Notes under the pieces: generated by a model | The model's input: the letters and a program-made list of their open reading frames with translations, nothing else | Databases searched by the model: none | Told to the model about the DNA's origin: nothing | Position numbers and translations under genes: made by a program | Shown: positions 1 through 7,661 of the stretch, in pieces | How positions within the stretch are numbered: position 1 is the stretch's first letter | Layout: every line of letters begins with the position of its first letter | Assembly: GCF_000338275.1 (NCBI RefSeq) | Contig: NZ_ANMR01000002.1 | Location: forward strand, 1 to 64,000 | From: Staphylococcus xylosus NJ | GTDB taxonomy: Bacteria > Bacillota > Bacilli > Staphylococcales > Staphylococcaceae | DNA length: 64,000 nt | Direction: 5' to 3'

Positions 1-84
1 GGAGGGGTAGCGAAGTGGCTAAACGCGGCGGACTGTAAATCCGCTCCTTCGGGTTCGGCAGTTCGAATCTGCCCCCCTCCACCA
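1..84 (+). tRNA. tRNA-Tyr (GTA)
   Basis: A complete tRNA with an encoded CCA end. The 7-bp acceptor stem pairs GGAGGGG with CCCCTCC, the anticodon loop reads CTGTAAA (anticodon GTA), there is a long variable arm as in bacterial tRNA-Tyr, and the T-arm has GTTCGAAT. It begins at the first base of the window, so it is probably the continuation of a tRNA cluster to the left. Confidence 0.97.
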
Positions 85-88
85 TTTA

Positions 89-163
89 TGGGCTATAGCC
101 AAGCGGTAAGGCAATGGACTTTGACTCCATCACGCGCTGGTTCGAATCCAGCTAGCCCAGCCA
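89..163 (+). tRNA. tRNA-Gln (TTG)
   Basis: A cloverleaf with acceptor stem TGGGCTA/TAGCCCA, anticodon loop CTTTGAC (anticodon TTG), T-loop GTTCGAATC and an encoded CCA. Only 4 bases separate it from the tRNA-Tyr gene, so the two are almost certainly co-transcribed. Confidence 0.97.
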
Positions 164-166
164 TTA

Positions 167-239
167 GAGCCATTAGCTCAGTTGGTAGAGCATCTGACTT
201 TTAATCAGAGGGTCAGTGGTTCGAGCCCACTATGGCTCA
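167..239 (+). tRNA. tRNA-Lys (TTT)
   Basis: A cloverleaf with acceptor stem GAGCCAT/ATGGCTC, D-loop AGTTGGTAGAG and anticodon loop CTTTTAA (anticodon TTT). Unlike its two neighbours it has no encoded CCA (CTA follows the discriminator base), so the CCA end must be added by nucleotidyltransferase. It is the last tRNA of the cluster. Confidence 0.96.
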
Positions 240-244
240 CTAGT

Positions 245-275
245 AAGCACTTCTCACAAGAGAAGTGCTTTTTTT
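245..275 (+). terminator. Rho-independent terminator of the tRNA cluster
   Basis: A perfect 11-bp stem AAGCACTTCTC/GAGAAGTGCTT with loop ACAA, followed by a T-run. It starts 6 bases after tRNA-Lys and ends the tRNA transcript. Confidence 0.93.
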
Positions 276-469
276 GTATAAAATTATATTTCACTTTTAA
301 AATAAATAATTGTGTTATTTACTCAATTTCACTTATATAAAGTAATAATATAAGCATGAAGTACAAATCCGTATTGTAGTTAGAACTTTGAATAAAGTTT
401 GTTTTTTTATTTATACATTTTATTGTTTAGTAAAATAATAAAAATCGATACTAAAAGGATTTGTTTTGA

Positions 470-580
470 ATGATAAATCATTATATTGATTTTATATGTA
501 AAAAGGCAGAAATGAAGAGAAAAGCTGTTTTAACAACGCTTGAAATGTTAATGTCTTTAGCTTATTCTAGAAACATATAA
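470..580 (+). CDS. possible small ORF (36 aa) upstream of arginase
   Basis: In the otherwise gene-free stretch 276-599, an ATG at 470 opens a 36-codon frame closing with TAA at 578. The predicted product starts [20 protein letters not shown] and ends MSLAYSRNI, with no membrane segment. A weak Shine-Dalgarno-like AAAAGGAT lies about 10 bases upstream. It may be a real small protein, a leader of rocF, or chance. No family is recognised. Confidence 0.25.
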   Translation: MINHYIDFICKKAEMKRKAVLTTLEMLMSLAYSRNI

Positions 581-599
581 CAACAAAGGGGTTTTAAAA

Positions 600-1505
600 A
601 TGAATAAAACAGTAGAAATTATTGGAGTACCAGCAACATTTGGGCAAAGGAAATTAGGGGTAAACCTTGGTCCAGATGCGATTCGATATGCTGGAATTGA
701 GGACCGTATTAAAGCAATTGGTCTATCTGTTAAAGATTCTGGTAATATTGCAGTACCTAAATTAGATTTAGAAAAGTTTAATTCAGAGCAAGAGGGCTTA
801 CGTAATATAGAGGAAATCATAGAAACATCAAATATGTTAAGTGATGCTGTATCAACTAGCATTGAACATAATCATTTTCCATTAGTGCTAGGGGGAGACC
901 ATTCAATTGCAATTGGTTCTATATCAGGTGTTAGTAAGCACTATGAGAATTTAGGTGTTATTTGGTATGATGCACATGGTGACTTAAATGTACCTGAAGA
1001 ATCACCTTCAGGAAATATTCATGGCATGCCGTTACGGGTGCTTGCAGGTGATGGTGATGAGCGTTTGGTTAATATTTCGGATTATTCACCGAAAGTTAAA
1101 CCTGAAAATATTGTGCTTATTGGTATGAGAGATTTAGATGAGGGTGAAAGACGCTACATAAAAGAACATAATATTAAAACATTTACGATGGCTGAAGTTG
1201 ACCGATTTGGTATTAAAAAAGTGATTGAAGAAACAATAGCTTATTTAAAACCTAAAACAGATGGCATTCATCTATCACTTGATGTTGATGCCTTAGATCC
1301 TGTTGAAACACCAGGAACAGGCACTAGAGTGCTTGGAGGTTTAACGTATAGAGAAAGTCATTTTGCATTAGAGTTGTTACATAATTCTAATCTCATTACT
1401 TCTATGGATTTAGTGGAGGTTAATCCACTAATCGATCATAATAATGACACGGCAGAGCAAGCAGTAGGTTTAGTAGGTAGTTTCTTCGGGGAAACATTAC
1501 TATAA
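600..1505 (+). CDS. rocF: arginase RocF
   Basis: Arginase of the ureohydrolase family, hydrolysing L-arginine to ornithine and urea in the cytoplasm. The 301-residue length is usual for bacterial arginases. The manganese-ligand motifs are all present in order: [28 protein letters not shown] and, near the end, the VEVNP motif. The ATG at 600 follows AAAGGGG at a good distance. In staphylococci arginase feeds the urea cycle-like route linked to proline and glutamate interconversion and, where urease is present, acid resistance (known). The gene stands alone between the tRNA cluster and the cdaA operon. Agmatinase is a less likely alternative given the length and chromosomal context. Confidence 0.93.
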   Translation: MNKTVEIIGVPATFGQRKLGVNLGPDAIRYAGIEDRIKAIGLSVKDSGNIAVPKLDLEKFNSEQEGLRNIEEIIETSNMLSDAVSTSIEHNHFPLVLGGDHSIAIGSISGVSKHYENLGVIWYDAHGDLNVPEESPSGNIHGMPLRVLAGDGDERLVNISDYSPKVKPENIVLIGMRDLDEGERRYIKEHNIKTFTMAEVDRFGIKKVIEETIAYLKPKTDGIHLSLDVDALDPVETPGTGTRVLGGLTYRESHFALELLHNSNLITSMDLVEVNPLIDHNNDTAEQAVGLVGSFFGETLL

Positions 1506-1627
1506 TTCAGTTGAAATTATGTCTATAACATAGAGAAATAAGCTAAGTACTTAGCTACAATGTAATATTGGAATAGCTGACTGATATCAGAAAGTATTTT
1601 TCATGTTTTGTGTCAGTCAGTTTTGTT

Positions 1628-1679
1628 GGGGCGGGATAATGAAATCTTATGTTTAAAATAAGATTTCAGTTTCGCTCCT
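1628..1679. repeat. dispersed intergenic palindrome, copy 1 (GAAATC...GATTTC type)
   Basis: An imperfect palindrome of about 52 bp: a G-rich left end (GGGGCGGGAT), an inner GAAATCTTAT/ATAAGATTTC stem, and a right end TTTCGCTCC. The same layout recurs at 17421, 21787 and 44086. It lies between rocF and the cdaA promoter and ends in a short T-run, so it may double as the rocF terminator. Confidence 0.7.
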
Positions 1680-1710
1680 TTTGATTTTGCTAAAAATTTA
1701 AATACTAAAT

Positions 1711-1739
1711 ATGACAGTTAGTGTTATGATTGGTATAAT
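1711..1739 (+). promoter_or_regulatory. sigma-A promoter of the cdaA-cdaR-glmM operon
   Basis: A -35 box ATGACA (1711-1716), a 17-base spacer and a perfect -10 box TATAAT (1734-1739) preceded by TGG. It lies 36 bases before the cdaA start codon with no other gene between, so it most likely drives the whole operon. Confidence 0.75.
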
Positions 1740-1774
1740 ATATAACATGGGAACAGATAACCGGAGGAGATGTT

Positions 1775-2581
1775 ATGGAATTATCCAACTTTTTTGATAA
1801 CTGGAGTACAGTTAAAATAATTGCAAGTGTACTCGACTTACTCATAGTATGGTATGTACTTTATCTTCTCATTACAGTTTTTAAAGGTACCAAAGCCATT
1901 CAACTATTAAAAGGTATTGTTGTAATAGTAATTGGTCAACAATTGAGTAAAATGCTGAACTTAACAGCTACATCCCGTCTTTTTGATTTAGTTATTCAAT
2001 GGGGGGTATTAGCTCTAATCGTGATATTCCAACCAGAAATTCGCCGTGCCTTGGAACAACTTGGCAGAGGTAGCTTATTTAAACGTTATTCAACGAATTT
2101 AAATAGTGATGAAGGCAAGTTAATATCTTCAGTATCAAAGGCAGTACAATATATGGCCAAACGCCGTATAGGTGCATTGATTGTATTTGAAAATGAAACA
2201 GGGTTACAAGATTATATTGAAACAGGCATCGCAATGAATTCAGAAATATCACAAGAACTATTAACAAACGTTTTTATACCAAACACACCATTACATGATG
2301 GTGCAATGATAATTCAAGAGAATAAGATTGCTAGTGCTGCGAGTTATTTGCCGTTATCTGATAGCGCTAAAATTGCTAAAAGTTTAGGGACAAGACATAG
2401 AGCTGCAGTAGGTATATCAGAAGTATCAGATGCTTTTACTGTTATCGTTTCAGAAGAAACTGGATCTATTTCTGTTACTTTTGACGGTAAATTAAGAAAA
2501 GATATTTCAAACGAAGCATTTGAAGAATTATTAGCTGAACATTGGTTTGGTACACACTTTCATGAGAAAGGTGTGAAGTAA
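1775..2581 (+). CDS. dacA: diadenylate cyclase CdaA (DacA)
   Basis: Membrane-bound diadenylate cyclase that condenses two ATP into c-di-AMP, the messenger controlling potassium and osmolyte transport and cell-wall homeostasis. Three hydrophobic segments (about residues 12-33, 42-58 and 70-86) anchor the N-terminus. A cytoplasmic DAC domain follows, with DGA (residues 175-177) and RHR (207-209). The start has a strong GGAGGA site. The gene is followed after one base by cdaR and then glmM, the standard Firmicutes arrangement in which CdaR and GlmM modulate the cyclase (known). Length 268 aa is typical. Confidence 0.95.
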   Translation: MELSNFFDNWSTVKIIASVLDLLIVWYVLYLLITVFKGTKAIQLLKGIVVIVIGQQLSKMLNLTATSRLFDLVIQWGVLALIVIFQPEIRRALEQLGRGSLFKRYSTNLNSDEGKLISSVSKAVQYMAKRRIGALIVFENETGLQDYIETGIAMNSEISQELLTNVFIPNTPLHDGAMIIQENKIASAASYLPLSDSAKIAKSLGTRHRAAVGISEVSDAFTVIVSEETGSISVTFDGKLRKDISNEAFEELLAEHWFGTHFHEKGVK

Positions 2582-2582
2582 T

Positions 2583-3515
2583 ATGTTAGAAAGTAAATGG
2601 GGATTGAGATTAATCGCCCTTGTGTTAGCCCTTGTGTTTTTCCTATCAGTTAACAATATGTTTGGAAATATATTTAATGCTGATAACTTAGGCCAAAAGT
2701 CTTCCGAAACGATTCAGGAAGTTCCGGTGCAAGTTAAGTATAATAATAAATCATTATATGCTAGTGAAGTGCCTGATAAAGTTGATGTGGAAATTTCAGG
2801 TCCTCAATCACAGGTTTTAAAAGCTGAGAATGGTGAAAATATTAAAGCAGTTTTAGATTTAAGTGGTGAAAAAGCAGGAAAACATACGACGCAATTCCAG
2901 GTCAATGGATTGAATAAAGACATTGATTATAATGTTAAACCGAAAGAGGCCACTGTAAATCTTGAAGAACGTGTGAGCAAAACATTAAAAGTAGAACCGG
3001 ATGTAAGTAATAATGACTTAGATTCAGACTATAAAATTAGTGAGCAAAGCGTTTCACCAGAGACAGTTAAAGTGACTGGTGGACAAGATCAAATTGATAA
3101 AATAGCATATTTAAAAGCAACATATAAAAACAAGAGTAAAATTGCTAAAAATACTACAGATGTAGCAAAAATTACTGCATTTGATAGAAATCTTAATAAA
3201 ATTGACGTTTCAATACAACCGAATGAGGTAAACTTGAGCGTTAAGGTAGAAGATTATAGTAAAAAAGTTAAAGTAAAAACAAAAGCAGTAGGATCCTTAT
3301 CAAATAATCGTGAATTAGACAATATAAGTTTAGAAGATGAAGAAGTAGAAATTTATGGTAATAAGGATGACTTAGAAGATATTGATGAAATTACTGCAAA
3401 TGTAAATTTGGATAATATCTCAGATACTACTGAAAAAAATGTGAAGTTTAAAGTACCTAAAGATGTGACAAAAGTTAATCCAAATGGTACTACAGCTAAA
3501 ATTACAGTTAAATAG
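2583..3515 (+). CDS. cdaR: YbbR-domain regulator CdaR
   Basis: Membrane-anchored regulator of CdaA. One N-terminal hydrophobic segment (about residues 9-26) is followed by an extracellular part made of several YbbR-type repeats rich in Lys, Asp and Val (about residues 45-308). The 310-residue length and single anchor match staphylococcal CdaR. It starts one base after the cdaA stop, so translation is probably coupled. CdaR binds CdaA through its membrane part and tunes its activity (known from Bacillus, Listeria and Staphylococcus). The repeats carry no catalytic motif. Confidence 0.92.
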   Translation: MLESKWGLRLIALVLALVFFLSVNNMFGNIFNADNLGQKSSETIQEVPVQVKYNNKSLYASEVPDKVDVEISGPQSQVLKAENGENIKAVLDLSGEKAGKHTTQFQVNGLNKDIDYNVKPKEATVNLEERVSKTLKVEPDVSNNDLDSDYKISEQSVSPETVKVTGGQDQIDKIAYLKATYKNKSKIAKNTTDVAKITAFDRNLNKIDVSIQPNEVNLSVKVEDYSKKVKVKTKAVGSLSNNRELDNISLEDEEVEIYGNKDDLEDIDEITANVNLDNISDTTEKNVKFKVPKDVTKVNPNGTTAKITVK

Positions 3516-3543
3516 ATTTGTATAAATAAAGGAGATATAAATA

Positions 3544-4899
3544 ATGGCAAAATATTTTGGTACAGATGGCGTAAGGGGAGTAGCAAATAAAGAATTAACA
3601 CCTGAACTTGCGTTTAAACTAGGGCGCTATGGCGGCTATGTTTTAGCACATAATAAAGATGAGAAGCACCCTAAAGTACTAGTTGGTAGAGATACTCGTG
3701 TTTCAGGAGAGATGTTAGAATCTGCTTTAATTGCAGGACTAATTTCCATCGGCGCAGAAGTTATGCGTTTAGGCGTTATTTCAACGCCAGGTGTAGCCTA
3801 TTTAACACGAGAAATGGAAGCCGAATTAGGTGTCATGATATCTGCTTCTCATAACCCAGTTCCAGACAATGGTATTAAATTCTTTGGTTCTGATGGCTTC
3901 AAATTATCAGATGATCAAGAACAGGAAATAGAAGAATTATTAGACCAAGAAAATCCTGATTTACCTCGACCTGTTGGCGAAGATATTGTACATTATTCTG
4001 ATTATTTTGAAGGTGCACAAAAATACATTAGCTATTTAAAATCAACTGTTGATGTGAACTTAGATGGAATGAAGATTGCATTAGATGGGGCAAATGGTTC
4101 TACATCTTCTTTAGCACCGTTTTTATTCGGTGATTTAGAAGCTGATACAGTGACAGTTGGCTGTAAACCAAATGGTTATAATATTAATAAAGATGTTGGT
4201 TCTACGCATCCTGAAACATTAGCTAAAGAAGTTATCGAATCAGAATGTGACTTTGGTTTAGCTTTTGATGGTGATGGTGACAGACTAATTGCAGTAGATG
4301 AAAAAGGTAATATTGTCGATGGTGACCAAATTATGTTTATTATTGGTCAAGCGATGAGCAAAAATCATGAGTTAAATAATAATATGATTGTTTCTACTGT
4401 AATGAGTAACTTAGGGTTCTATAAAGCTTTAGAAAATGAAGGTATCCAATCTAACAAAACTAAAGTTGGAGATCGCTACGTTGTAGAAGAAATGAGAAGA
4501 GGTAACTACAATTTAGGTGGAGAACAGTCAGGTCATATTGTATTAATGGATTATAATACGACTGGAGACGGTTTGTTAACAGGTGTTCAACTAGCTAGTA
4601 TTATAAAAATGACTGGTAAAAGTTTAAGTCAACTTGCAAGTCAAATGAAAAAATATCCACAATCATTAGTTAATGTTCGTGTAACAGATAAATATCGTGT
4701 GGAAGAGAATATTGATGTGCAAGAAATAATGACTAAAGTAGAAGTAGAAATGAATGGTGAAGGTCGTATTTTAGTAAGACCTTCTGGAACAGAACCATTA
4801 GTGCGAGTAATGGTTGAAGCATCAACTGATGAAGATGCGCAGCGATTTGCCAATACAATTGCTGATGTAGTTCAAGATAAAATGGGATTAGATAAATAG
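3544..4899 (+). CDS. glmM: phosphoglucosamine mutase GlmM
   Basis: Converts glucosamine-6-phosphate to glucosamine-1-phosphate for UDP-GlcNAc and thus peptidoglycan and teichoic acid synthesis. Conserved features: N-terminal YFGTDGVRG, the phosphoserine loop ISASHNP with Ser102, the metal loop DGDGDR in the middle domain, and a C-terminal RPSGTEP phosphate-binding loop. The 451-residue length is standard. It is the last gene of the cdaA operon, with an AAAGGAGAT ribosome site. GlmM also restrains CdaA activity (known). Its substrate comes from GlmS, encoded at 12069. Confidence 0.97.
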   Translation: MAKYFGTDGVRGVANKELTPELAFKLGRYGGYVLAHNKDEKHPKVLVGRDTRVSGEMLESALIAGLISIGAEVMRLGVISTPGVAYLTREMEAELGVMISASHNPVPDNGIKFFGSDGFKLSDDQEQEIEELLDQENPDLPRPVGEDIVHYSDYFEGAQKYISYLKSTVDVNLDGMKIALDGANGSTSSLAPFLFGDLEADTVTVGCKPNGYNINKDVGSTHPETLAKEVIESECDFGLAFDGDGDRLIAVDEKGNIVDGDQIMFIIGQAMSKNHELNNNMIVSTVMSNLGFYKALENEGIQSNKTKVGDRYVVEEMRRGNYNLGGEQSGHIVLMDYNTTGDGLLTGVQLASIIKMTGKSLSQLASQMKKYPQSLVNVRVTDKYRVEENIDVQEIMTKVEVEMNGEGRILVRPSGTEPLVRVMVEASTDEDAQRFANTIADVVQDKMGLDK

Positions 4900-4944
4900 T
4901 TATTAATTAAATATAATCAAGACCTAAATATTTAATTCAAGTCG

Positions 4945-4980
4945 CCCAGCACATCATATAAAAACGATGTGCTGGGTTAT
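4945..4980 (+). terminator. terminator of the cdaA-cdaR-glmM operon
   Basis: An 11-bp stem CCCAGCACATC/GATGTGCTGGG with a 10-base loop, followed by TTATTATTATT. The downstream T-run is interrupted, but the stem is perfect and GC-rich. Confidence 0.8.
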
Positions 4981-5311
4981 TATTATTGTTTTAAAACATA
5001 AATTAATAAACATTTAACCATGTAAAAAAGCAATAGCTCAGACTGTCGACAGATTCTTTGACTTTTTTGCAGTTTTTTTATTCACGTTTCCCGGAGACAC
5101 TGCCTAAGTCTGAAGTATTCGGCTAGTGATCTTCCCACAATAGTCGATCCAAATATTACACTGAAAAGAGTATAGTATATATAAATTAAACAGTGGTGGT
5201 GTTTACTATGTTGAATAACTCGATGGATAAAAGTAGAACTTTGCTCTAAAAGACCCATACTATTTTGAAAAATAAATATACAAATATAAATAAACAAACC
5301 CTAGGTGAAGT
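4981..5311. other. gene-free stretch with possible IS debris
   Basis: No credible gene is visible. Around 5035-5070 there is a TGTCGACA palindrome inside GACTGTCGACAGATTC followed by a T-rich run. It resembles the end of a staphylococcal insertion sequence, but this is only an impression. In S. aureus this position holds the large LPXTG surface-protein gene fmtB; here no long reading frame survives. A short frame at 5209 (13 codons, GGTGG upstream) is not convincing. Confidence 0.3.
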
Positions 5312-5363
5312 AGGGACAGAACCCCTAAAGTGGAAACTTAATAAAAACTCTATGTTCTTGGCT

Positions 5364-5720
5364 GCTAATTCCTGTATTTTATAGGGGCTAAGTAGTCTAG
5401 TTTTTGTTGAATTCGATTACTATTATAGTTTTTAATGTAATTTTCGATAATATCTATCACAATGTGATTAGAGCTATTAAGCTCATTGTTGAGGTAGAAG
5501 GTTTCACACTTTAGGCGAGGAATGACAACTTTCTATCGGGGCATTATCAGCAGGTGTTCTCTTTCCGGACATGCTTCTGATAATGCCTTTTTCTTCGCAT
5601 AATTGATAGTAAGAATACGACGTGTAAACAATACGACGTGTAAACACTACCTTGGTCACTATGTAGTATGCAACCCTCAGGTATATCAATTAGATTTAAT
5701 GTATCATTAACTAAACTTTG
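5364..5720 (-). pseudogene. IS3-family transposase orfB fragment (C-terminal part)
   Basis: On the minus strand one frame reads IPEGCILHSDQGSVYTS, the second Asp region of the DDE catalytic core. After a frameshift another frame continues with SYSYYQLCEEKGIIRSMS and NAPIES, where NAPIES carries the final Glu. The rest reads LNNELNSSNHIVIDIIENYI and QQKLDYLAPIKYR, ending at a stop at 5366-5364. The N-terminal half of the integrase domain is missing. The frameshift coincides with a 16-bp tandem duplication at 5615-5646. Confidence 0.82.
5615..5646. repeat. 16-bp perfect tandem duplication inside the dead transposase
   Basis: The unit ATACGACGTGTAAACA occurs twice head to tail (5615-5630 and 5631-5646). 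Sixteen bases is not a multiple of three, so the duplication shifts the transposase frame exactly after HSDQGSVYTS. One unit would restore the continuous family sequence HSDQGSVYTSYSYYQL. This looks like a slippage event that inactivated the gene or followed its inactivation. Confidence 0.9.
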
Positions 5721-5729
5721 GTCCTGTTA

Positions 5730-5968
5730 TCTAACTTTAATTATTCTACTTCTGATAATTATTCCACTCCTTTGTCATAAGCATATTGCTTGGCTCTTTG
5801 TTGATAAAACCTATAAGTTTCGCCATTTTTATATCATCACCACCAAGTTTTTACCTGTGTGCTGTTTTTAATATTTAATGCTTCTATAATTTCTTTTACA
5901 GTATATCCAGCTTCTTTCATTTCAATAGTTTTATATTTTGTTTCTATTGAATAAGACATTATTTTCAT
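5730..5968 (-). pseudogene. IS3-family orfA (helix-turn-helix) remnant
   Basis: The minus-strand frame starts MKIMSYSIETKYKTIEMKEA and continues GYTVKEIIEALNIKNSTQVK, the helix-turn-helix protein typical of staphylococcal IS3 elements. After TWW two consecutive TGA codons (5839-5834) interrupt it. The frame then resumes with YKNGETYRFYQQ and meets further stops before the orfB part. A good ribosome site (GGAGGTG) precedes the start. Confidence 0.85.
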
Positions 5969-6084
5969 AGAAAAAACACCTCCGTATGATTCATTTTAAA
6001 TGAATTCAACGAAAGTGTTTTTATTTTATTCCCGTTATTTGGGGGCAGTTCAAGTACCACCTAAGGTTTGTTCATGTTCTGAAC

Positions 6085-6106
6085 CGTTGCTATTTTAATA
6101 GCGACG
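6085..6106 (-). terminator. weak hairpin downstream of mtlD
   Basis: On the minus strand CGTCGCTATT pairs with AATAGCAACG (one wobble pair) just beyond the mtlD stop codon. There is no clear U-run, so if it ends the mannitol transcript it does so inefficiently. It may instead protect the 3' end. Confidence 0.35.
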
Positions 6107-6117
6107 CCTTATTACAT

Positions 6118-7221
6118 TTATAATACATTGTATGCTTGAACGATTTCTTGAGTTAATTGTTCATCTGTTTTAGCAAATTCTTTTAAGAATGCTTCAAGAC
6201 CATGTTCTTGAATATAATCATTTTTTTCTACTGTTTCTTGATCATTTGTATCATCATATTTTAATAATAAAGCAGCAGTTTTAACTAATGCATCATGTTT
6301 TAAATTATTTTGATATAAATAATTTAACGGTTTAATGATTCTATCTTGTGGCCCGATTTTACGCATTGTACCTCGTCCTACACGTGTAACTTCATCAGAT
6401 AAGTTTGGATTTTTAAAACGCTCAATAATTTTTTGGACATATTGAGCTTGTTCGTTTTCGTTAAAATCAAACTGTTTGGTAATGTATTGACTGGTTTCTT
6501 TAAGAACACGTTCTAAATCATGTTTAATGTCTGTATCGTTAACTGCATCTAGAATAGTTGGTTGTCCAAAATATCTACCTGCATAAGCAAGGTAAGCATG
6601 ACCAGTATTCACTGTAAGTAACTTACGCTCAATGTAAGGAGTTAAATTATCTACATATTTAATATGATTAAGTTCTGGACCAAACCAAGCGTCTTTCTCT
6701 ATTACCCATTCATAGAAAGGTTCAACGACCACATCTAAAAGGTTATCATTAGTTTGTAATGGAACAATACGATCAACTGCAGAATTAGCAAAATGAATGT
6801 GTTCAGGTAGTGGACCTGTAATATCTAAAATTGCTTTTTCTAAAGTATTGGTTGCCATAATTGCATTCTCACATGCAACAATATTAACAGGTGTTTCTTT
6901 TTCTGTTAAATAGGGAGCAAACGATTTTGCAATTATAGGCAAGATGTTGACACCAACCGCAGTTGTAATTAAGTCAGCTTCTAAAACTGCTTGTTTTAAA
7001 CTTTCTGACGGGGCACCAGAGTTGATTGCATCTACATTATGCACACGTGTTGTTGTTTTAGCTTCATCAGCTAAAATGACATCGTATTCATGATTTTGAT
7101 CCAAAGCAGTGATGATTTCAGCATTAACATCTGCAAAAGTTACTTTTATATCATTATCAGCAAGAATGTAACCGATAAAACCTCTACCTATATTTCCAGC
7201 ACCAAAATGTAAGGCTTTCAT
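6118..7221 (-). CDS. mtlD: mannitol-1-phosphate 5-dehydrogenase MtlD
   Basis: Oxidises mannitol-1-phosphate, the product of PTS uptake, to fructose-6-phosphate with NAD. The N-terminal Rossmann motif [11 protein letters not shown] is intact. The C-terminal catalytic region with [11 protein letters not shown] contains the conserved residues of the polyol-specific long-chain dehydrogenase family. Length 367 aa is normal. The start codon overlaps the mtlF stop by one base (TAATG), so translation is coupled. It is the last gene of the operon. Reverse activity and MtlD-based mannitol accumulation have been linked to stress tolerance in S. aureus (known). Confidence 0.97.
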   Translation of the reverse strand: MKALHFGAGNIGRGFIGYILADNDIKVTFADVNAEIITALDQNHEYDVILADEAKTTTRVHNVDAINSGAPSESLKQAVLEADLITTAVGVNILPIIAKSFAPYLTEKETPVNIVACENAIMATNTLEKAILDITGPLPEHIHFANSAVDRIVPLQTNDNLLDVVVEPFYEWVIEKDAWFGPELNHIKYVDNLTPYIERKLLTVNTGHAYLAYAGRYFGQPTILDAVNDTDIKHDLERVLKETSQYITKQFDFNENEQAQYVQKIIERFKNPNLSDEVTRVGRGTMRKIGPQDRIIKPLNYLYQNNLKHDALVKTAALLLKYDDTNDQETVEKNDYIQEHGLEAFLKEFAKTDEQLTQEIVQAYNVL

Positions 7222-7655
7222 TATGCGTCAGCCTCCTCAAAGACTTGTTTAATTTCTTCTGCTGATGAAGCTTGAATAATGCGTTCTACGTTTTCTTCTT
7301 CGCTAAACGTAATAGCTATTTTAGAAAGTAAGTCTAAATGTTCACCATCTTTACCTGCAATACCTACGACAACTTTAACAACTTCGCCATCCCAGTCAAC
7401 GCCCTCAGGTATTTGAATTAAAGTTAAACCTGATTTTAAAACACTAGCTTTAGCTTCATCTGTACCGTGAGGGATAGCTAAGCCATTGCCCATAAATGTT
7501 GTTACTACTTGCTCGCGATCTTTCATTGCTTGTATATACGCTTCTGTTACAGCACCACTTGATACTAAAGCTTGTCCTGCTTTTTCAATTGCTTCGTTTT
7601 GATCTTTAACTGTTTGGTTGATAAAAATGTTTTCATTGCTAAATAACTCGCTCAT
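7221..7655 (-). CDS. mtlF: mannitol PTS component EIIA (MtlF)
   Basis: Soluble EIIA of the mannitol phosphotransferase system. It takes phosphate from HPr at a histidine and passes it to the EIIB domain of MtlA. The active-site motif GLAIPHGT (His about residue 63) is present in a 144-residue PTS_EIIA_2 domain that fills the protein. Six bases separate it from mtlR and it overlaps mtlD by one base. As in other Firmicutes the EIIA is a separate protein while MtlA carries EIICB. Confidence 0.96.
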   Translation of the reverse strand: MSELFSNENIFINQTVKDQNEAIEKAGQALVSSGAVTEAYIQAMKDREQVVTTFMGNGLAIPHGTDEAKASVLKSGLTLIQIPEGVDWDGEVVKVVVGIAGKDGEHLDLLSKIAITFSEEENVERIIQASSAEEIKQVFEEADA

Positions 7656-7661
7656 TTTGCT

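Larger units (their letters stand above)
5312..6052 (-). mobile_element. degenerate IS3-family insertion sequence remnant
   Basis: Remains of an IS3-family (IS150-like) element read on the minus strand. The right end TGAACTGCCCCC (minus strand, 6052-6041) looks like the terminal repeat; the left end near 5312 (GGGACAGAACCCC) is a poorer match. Between them lie an orfA start with a ribosome site GGAGGTG and the C-terminal half of orfB. The element is about 740 bp, roughly half of the usual 1.4-1.5 kb, so much of orfB is missing, and the rest carries stops and frameshifts. It cannot transpose by itself. Confidence 0.8.

Noticed and set aside
1628-1679. CRISPR array from the recurring palindromes
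   Set aside because: The copies are tens of kilobases apart, not regularly spaced, and no cas gene is present.
5082-5297. A 71-codon minus-strand frame in the gene-free stretch
   Set aside because: No ribosome site, no family sense and rare-looking composition; nothing supports it as a gene.
5668-5871. A 67-codon plus-strand frame in the IS remnant
   Set aside because: The minus strand here reads as the degraded IS3 orfA/orfB, so the plus frame is a shadow.
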